This document shows, one piece after another, positions 59,893 to 64,000 of a stretch of 64,000 nucleotides of DNA; the first letter of the stretch is position 1; every line of letters begins with the position of its first letter. Origin of the DNA: JAVVEH01 sp032251435. GTDB taxonomy: Bacteria > Verrucomicrobiota > Lentisphaeria > Oligosphaerales > MVZH01. The notes beneath the pieces are model-generated. The model had not been told where the DNA came from, did not search any database, and was given only the letters and a program-made list of their open reading frames with translations. The position numbers and the translations under genes were made by a program. The DNA lies in NCBI GenBank assembly GCA_032251435.1, contig JAVVEH010000005.1, positions 1-64,000 on the forward strand. Reading direction: 5' to 3'.

Positions 59893-60446
59893 AAAAAAAA
59901 CCGACAACCGCCGTCATTTTAGCCACGGGCTTCGAAGAAATTGAAGCGGTCACAATCATTGATGTCCTGCGCCGGGCGGATATCCCGGTTCTCACCGCCG
60001 CTCTATCCGGCGGGCGGATGACGCGTGGCGCGCATGGCGTCAATGTGGAAACGGATTGTTCGTTGAGTGAGATCGACCCGCGTGAGTTGGCGTTACTTGT
60101 TCTCCCCGGGGGAATGCCGGGATCCCGGCGCTTGGCGGAAAGCCAACGAGTGATAGACTGCCTGCGGACGGTGCACGCCTCGGGGTGTTTAGTCGCCGCG
60201 ATGTGCGCGGCGCCCCTGGCGTTACAGGCCGCGGGGCTGTTGGATGGGAAAAAAATGACATGTTACCCGGCGCTTAAGGATCAGTTTCCCGCGTCTGATT
60301 ACACTGGCGAGGACGTTGTCCAGGATGGCGCGGTCATCACCGGCAGCGGGCCCGGCACGGCGCTGCGGTTCTCACTGCGTCTGGTCGAGGCCCTGGGTTT
60401 GCCCGAAACCGCCGAGAACCTGCGGCTCGGCATGCTGGCCCTGTGA
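59889..60446 (+). CDS. DJ-1/PfpI family protein (YajL-like)
   Basis: A 185-residue protein of the DJ-1 superfamily. It has AVILATGFEEIEAVTIIDVLRRA with the conserved Glu, LLVLPGGMPGSRRL and the nucleophile elbow LVAAMCAAPLAL with Cys106, the same position as in human DJ-1. The length and motifs match YajL/ThiJ. Members act in redox sensing, glyoxal detoxification or protein repair. It overlaps the ferredoxin-EtfA gene by 4 bases, suggesting protection of an oxygen-sensitive electron transfer step. Confidence 0.92.
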   Translation: MKKKPTTAVILATGFEEIEAVTIIDVLRRADIPVLTAALSGGRMTRGAHGVNVETDCSLSEIDPRELALLVLPGGMPGSRRLAESQRVIDCLRTVHASGCLVAAMCAAPLALQAAGLLDGKKMTCYPALKDQFPASDYTGEDVVQDGAVITGSGPGTALRFSLRLVEALGLPETAENLRLGMLAL

Positions 60447-60450
60447 GGGG

Positions 60451-62445
60451 CTAAACCGCCCCCGTTTGTTTGGCCTCACGGTACAACCGCGCCCGGGTTT
60501 TGACAATGACCTGATTCATATCATAGGCCGAATACCCGACGTGCTTGCCTAATGATTGAAGCGCGGCCTTCTCCCGCGGATCAATTTTACCGTCCGCCAA
60601 AGCGACCTCAGCCATCGCCTCGAGCCAGCGCGTGGTCTCCGCCAGATCCCTCGGCGCGGGCGCGTCAAGCTCTCCAGCCACCGCGCTTTGAATCAAGGTG
60701 TCAATGTGTCCGGTTGTCAGCCCCCGATGTCGCGCGAAGTGTTCCAACTGTTCCCTTTCCTGATCGTCCACATATCCGTCAGCGACCATCATTTTTATCA
60801 TCCAGGCCGCTTGTTCCAGCGCGCTGGCCGGTGTTCCGCCGGGGACGGCGGTGCCCGCCGCGGTCAGAGGCCGCCCTTTGTCCCGCGCGGTCCGGACCGC
60901 TCCTCGGATCAGCTCCTGAGCCCGTTCGCTGTACACGGGCAGGCGTTCCATCAACATCCAATCCGTACCCGGATCATTTAATACAGCGCCGCAGTAGTCG
61001 CAGGCGTCGTGAGCTGACGAGCTGACCGCCGCGCCGCAGCCGGGACAATGCGCGCTGGCCAAAGCGAAGTCACCCTTACCAGCCACGCCGTGCCGACGCC
61101 CTAAAACAAAGACTTCCGCGCGCAACGTCACCTGTTTGGTTTGCCGCGTTTTCCCGGATTCATCTTCTTGTGTCTGATGACTGCTCCAGCGAATTTCAAC
61201 CGCCGCTTTATCCAATGGCTCGCCCGCCACGACCGCCCGTGTGGTGACCGCCCCCACCGCGCAGTGTCCCGGATACGTGCGAAGGCCCTGTTCATCCCGG
61301 CGTAACAACGGCGCCAACTCTTGGCAAAATGCCTCCATCGCCATTTTCCGGACGGGATCAATCCGCCCTTCCCGGTAAGATGTCATTAACCGCCAGAAAA
61401 CAACACTCGCCCGGTCTTCCAGTCGCTGGATTGAGAACGCCGGGTCCGTCTTCCGAATTGCCTGAAAACCGGGCACCCGATCCGTACCAACGGGAGTCCA
61501 TTCACAGGCCTGCGTGATTTCCGCCAGAACCCAGTCATACTGCCCGCTTTTGATCAAGGCTCCGCAAGATGGACATTTGGCGCTGGCGTTCAGCGTCAAA
61601 CCGCTGCCGCAGTTTGGGCAGTTTCCCTCCATTAATCCATCCCCGGCTAAGCTTTGAACACCCGGGCGGCGGATAAATGACCAGTACTCTGTGAATGCCT
61701 CGTTGGTCCGCCCGCCGGACACCCGTTTTCCGCTCGCGACATCCACTTCGTTATCCACAGCGGAAGCGGTGATCCGAAAACTGACCGTGTCAAACATCTC
61801 ATCCGAATGAGCGTCCGCCAAGACGACCGAATGAATTGTCAACCCCTCCATTTGGTTGACCAAGCCGCGGGCTTTTAATTCGTCAACCTGCAACGAAAAC
61901 CGTTCAAACACACCATCGGTGACAAAGGGGCGGATCGGATCCAGTTGTTGATCACACCACGCGCTTTGAACCACCTCAAACGCCCGTTTGATTCGTTCGC
62001 CCAACACGTCCGGGTCAAACCCGCTGTCCCGCTTCCGGATAGCCGCGACACCGGCGCTTACCCGGTCCGTATCCTGCCGGAGATGACTGGACCGGATCAC
62101 ACCGCTCTGGTGGTGGGAAACCGCGCTCTTTCCACCTTTCATAACCGTGAAAAAAACCGCCGTCACCACAATAATCGCCACCGGTATGCCGATCACAGGC
62201 GCTTCGATTATCAGACGGATCAGAAAATAAATGAGAATAAATAATCCTTCTCCATCTCCGGAAGAGCCGCCGCCGGAGAACCCGCCGCCGCCACCACCAC
62301 CGCCACCACCGTAGCGCCCTCCTCCGCCCGCGCGCCCGAACGCGTCACACGCGGCGAAAACAACGAGCGCGCCCACAAGCCAGAGGCGATAGCGGAAACA
62401 CCTGTGGACAAGACTCATGAGGCCGTGGTAACGTTTCGTTGTCAT
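60451..62445 (-). CDS. Tim44-like, double zinc-ribbon and TerB domain membrane protein
   Basis: A protein of about 660 residues. An N-terminal signal/membrane segment and a long Gly-rich stretch (GGGGRYGGGGGGGGGGFSGG) lead to a second helix (about 80-110). A Tim44-like domain follows (FDPDVLGERIKRAFEVVQSAW to FRITASAVDNEV), then a zinc ribbon (CPNCGSGLTLNASAKCPSCG), a second Tim44-like domain, a second zinc ribbon (CPGCGAAVSSSAHDACDYCG) and a C-terminal TerB-like domain (MMVADGYVDDQEREQLEHFA, EVALADGKIDPREKAALQ). The duplication of domain pairs is clear. The role is unknown; membrane-linked stress or metal response is suggested by TerB. The start at 62445 is less certain than a GTG at 62472. 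Confidence 0.75.
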   Translation of the reverse strand: MTTKRYHGLMSLVHRCFRYRLWLVGALVVFAACDAFGRAGGGGRYGGGGGGGGGGFSGGGSSGDGEGLFILIYFLIRLIIEAPVIGIPVAIIVVTAVFFTVMKGGKSAVSHHQSGVIRSSHLRQDTDRVSAGVAAIRKRDSGFDPDVLGERIKRAFEVVQSAWCDQQLDPIRPFVTDGVFERFSLQVDELKARGLVNQMEGLTIHSVVLADAHSDEMFDTVSFRITASAVDNEVDVASGKRVSGGRTNEAFTEYWSFIRRPGVQSLAGDGLMEGNCPNCGSGLTLNASAKCPSCGALIKSGQYDWVLAEITQACEWTPVGTDRVPGFQAIRKTDPAFSIQRLEDRASVVFWRLMTSYREGRIDPVRKMAMEAFCQELAPLLRRDEQGLRTYPGHCAVGAVTTRAVVAGEPLDKAAVEIRWSSHQTQEDESGKTRQTKQVTLRAEVFVLGRRHGVAGKGDFALASAHCPGCGAAVSSSAHDACDYCGAVLNDPGTDWMLMERLPVYSERAQELIRGAVRTARDKGRPLTAAGTAVPGGTPASALEQAAWMIKMMVADGYVDDQEREQLEHFARHRGLTTGHIDTLIQSAVAGELDAPAPRDLAETTRWLEAMAEVALADGKIDPREKAALQSLGKHVGYSAYDMNQVIVKTRARLYREAKQTGAV

Positions 62446-62472
62446 AGTGTCACGCGTGCTCTCTGGTGTCAC

Positions 62473-63972
62473 CTAATTTTTCGTTTGATAATTAGGAGCG
62501 TCTTTGATCACTTTCACACCGTGGGGATGAGCCTCATGCAGACTGGCTGACGACACTCTGATAAACTTCGCCTTACGCTGCAACTCACCTAAATCGCGCG
62601 CGCCGCAATACCCAAGCGAGAACCGCAACCCGCCGACATACTGGTGAAGCACGGCGGCCACTTTTCCCCGGTAAGGCACAAGACCCTCGATTCCCTGGGG
62701 AACCAGATGTTCCGGATTGTTCACATCCTTCTGACCATACCGCTCTCGGGAACCCTTGTTCGCCTTCATGGCGTCCAAGCTGCCCATTCCCCGGTAGGCG
62801 ACGTATGTCCGGCCTTGGTGAATTAACTTTTCACCCGGACTTTCTTCAGTGGCGGCCAGAACGGACCCCATCATCACTGAAGCCGCGCCGGCCGCCACGG
62901 CTTTGGCCACATCCCCGGAATAGGTGATTCCCCCGTCACTAATCACGGGAATTTCGTCACCGACAGCCTTCCTGACTTCATAAACCGCGGTCAATTGCGG
63001 GATCCCGACACCGGCCACAACCCGCGTGGTGCAAATCGACCCCGGGCCGATGCCCACCTTCACCGCGTCGGCACCGGCGTCAACAAGACGAACCGCGGCT
63101 TCGGCGGTGCCGATATTTCCGGCAATCACATCCTGCTTGATACCGGCGGCTTTCAACGCGCGGACAGTCTCAATGACACCTTTTGAGTCGCCATGCGCGG
63201 TGTCGATAACCAACGCGTCCACATCCGCGTCAATCAACGCTTGAATCCGCTCATCATCGTGGGGACTGATGGCCCCGGCGACCCGCAAACGATGCTGACT
63301 GTCCCGGTTAAACAGTGGATTGGTATTCTCATAAATGTCCTTGACATCACTGAAACTGTAGAGGCCAATCAATTTTCCGGCTTCATCCACAATGGGCAGC
63401 TTTCCGATTTGATTGTCAACCATGATGTTAAACGCGTCATCCATACTGGTGGCGGCGCCGGCGGTGATCAGGTTCTTGGTCATGGCCTGTTCCACAGGCA
63501 CATCTGTCTCCCGTAAAAATTTAATGTCCCGGGCGGTCAGAATCCCCACCGGACAGCCGTTGTCATCCACGATTGGAAACCCGGAAAATTGGAAATTCCG
63601 CCGCGCTTTCTCGGCCAGCAAGTCGATCACCCGCTGGCGCTTGTTGAACACGACTGGATCTCGTATCAAGCCGTTCAAATAATGCTTCACCCGGGCGACC
63701 TGCTTGCTCTGACTGATGACATCCTGATTTTTGTGAATAACCCCGATGCCTCCCTCGAGCGCGATGGCGATCGCCATCTCGCTTTGGGTGACCGTGTCCA
63801 TGGCGGCGCTGATAAACGGGATGTTGAGACGGATATGCCGACTGAAGGAGCTGGTCACATTCGCCTCATCGGGCAGAAAATCAGCGTATTGCGTCACGAG
63901 AGAGACATCGTCAAACGTCAGCCCAGTATTGGGGAAACTGGCCATAAACTGGTCGAGGTGGGAATTTTTCAC
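62473..63972 (-). CDS. guaB: Inosine-5'-monophosphate dehydrogenase
   Basis: A 499-residue enzyme with the catalytic barrel interrupted by two CBS domains. Key motifs are LTFDDVSLVTQYADFLPDEA, FISAAMDTVTQSEMAIAIA, CBS regions near residues 95-215, VDALVIDTAHGDSKGV, the Cys loop KVGIGPGSICTTRVVAGVGI and PVISDGGITYSGDVAKAVAAGA. It converts IMP to XMP, the committed step of guanine nucleotide synthesis. The GTG start at 63972 has AAGGG 8 bases upstream. It is complete in the window. Confidence 0.97.
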   Translation of the reverse strand: MKNSHLDQFMASFPNTGLTFDDVSLVTQYADFLPDEANVTSSFSRHIRLNIPFISAAMDTVTQSEMAIAIALEGGIGVIHKNQDVISQSKQVARVKHYLNGLIRDPVVFNKRQRVIDLLAEKARRNFQFSGFPIVDDNGCPVGILTARDIKFLRETDVPVEQAMTKNLITAGAATSMDDAFNIMVDNQIGKLPIVDEAGKLIGLYSFSDVKDIYENTNPLFNRDSQHRLRVAGAISPHDDERIQALIDADVDALVIDTAHGDSKGVIETVRALKAAGIKQDVIAGNIGTAEAAVRLVDAGADAVKVGIGPGSICTTRVVAGVGIPQLTAVYEVRKAVGDEIPVISDGGITYSGDVAKAVAAGAASVMMGSVLAATEESPGEKLIHQGRTYVAYRGMGSLDAMKANKGSRERYGQKDVNNPEHLVPQGIEGLVPYRGKVAAVLHQYVGGLRFSLGYCGARDLGELQRKAKFIRVSSASLHEAHPHGVKVIKDAPNYQTKN

Positions 63973-64000
63973 AGTGGCTGTCCCTTTTCAATCCATCACT

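Overview
The window is a GC-rich, gene-dense bacterial chromosome segment, probably Gram-negative: it has lipoprotein signal peptides, outer-membrane beta-barrels, an Mla/Pqi-type lipid transport operon and HtrA. The mixture of anaerobe-type genes (ferredoxin-fused EtfA, U32 proteins, homocysteine methyltransferase/MTHFR fusion, ArsEFG-like genes) and intergenic arrays of short degenerate tandem repeats suggests an uncultured anaerobe. The PVC superphylum (for example Kiritimatiellota or Lentisphaerota) is my guess, from gene content only and with low to moderate confidence.

Layout. (1) 1-7035, minus strand: a six-gene cluster with a TPR protein, a PaaK/LuxE-like adenylating enzyme, a double U32 protein, a class III aminotransferase, an acyl-thioester-reductase-like SDR and an SCP2 lipid carrier. 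(2) 7283-7648: tRNA-Asn enclosed by a perfect 20-bp inverted repeat, an upstream tRNA-Asn relic interrupted by two copies of a palindrome, and a GIY-YIG remnant downstream; a membrane metallophosphoesterase follows. (3) 9032-21170: an arsenic island in two operons. The first is arsR-arsC-small Cys protein-arsM-acr3. The second is a small CxxC ORF, a DUF318 permease, arsR, a small thioredoxin, a DGC protein, a thioredoxin/Cys-rich fusion, an ArsF-like and an ArsG-like protein. DUF2062 and prfC lie between them. (4) 21211-30882: housekeeping genes, including a methionine-branch fusion, asd, rpsT, rsmE and htrA, with several secreted unknowns. (5) 30924-36522: an MCE/Mla-type lipid transporter with a lipase-like lipoprotein. 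(6) 36680-46416: a mechanosensitive channel, two paralogous DUF1254 lipoproteins, two beta-barrel proteins and an ABM monooxygenase, preceded by a sigma-54 promoter, a palindromic upstream site and the gene for a sigma-54 activator. (7) 46417-47041: a graveyard with higA-like and RHS-like remnants. (8) 47042-63972: TPR protein, response regulator, sugar-kinase-like protein, binding protein, ABC-2 permease pair, dnaG, TPR lipoprotein, ferredoxin-EtfA, DJ-1, a Tim44/TerB protein and guaB.

The most distinctive points are as follows. In the 0-7 kb cluster, the U32 plus SCP2 pair recalls the oxygen-independent UbiT/U/V hydroxylation system, and it sits beside activation, reduction and amination enzymes. 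In the second arsenic operon, the ArsR-type operator TTGGC-N6-GCCAA encloses the -10 hexamer itself. Short tandem repeats occupy gene junctions, supply stop codons, and are read in frame inside two proteins. The tRNA-Asn locus has an unusual structure. The 36-46 kb block looks like a self-contained sigma-54 regulon. All functional calls rest on reading the sequence; no database search was run.
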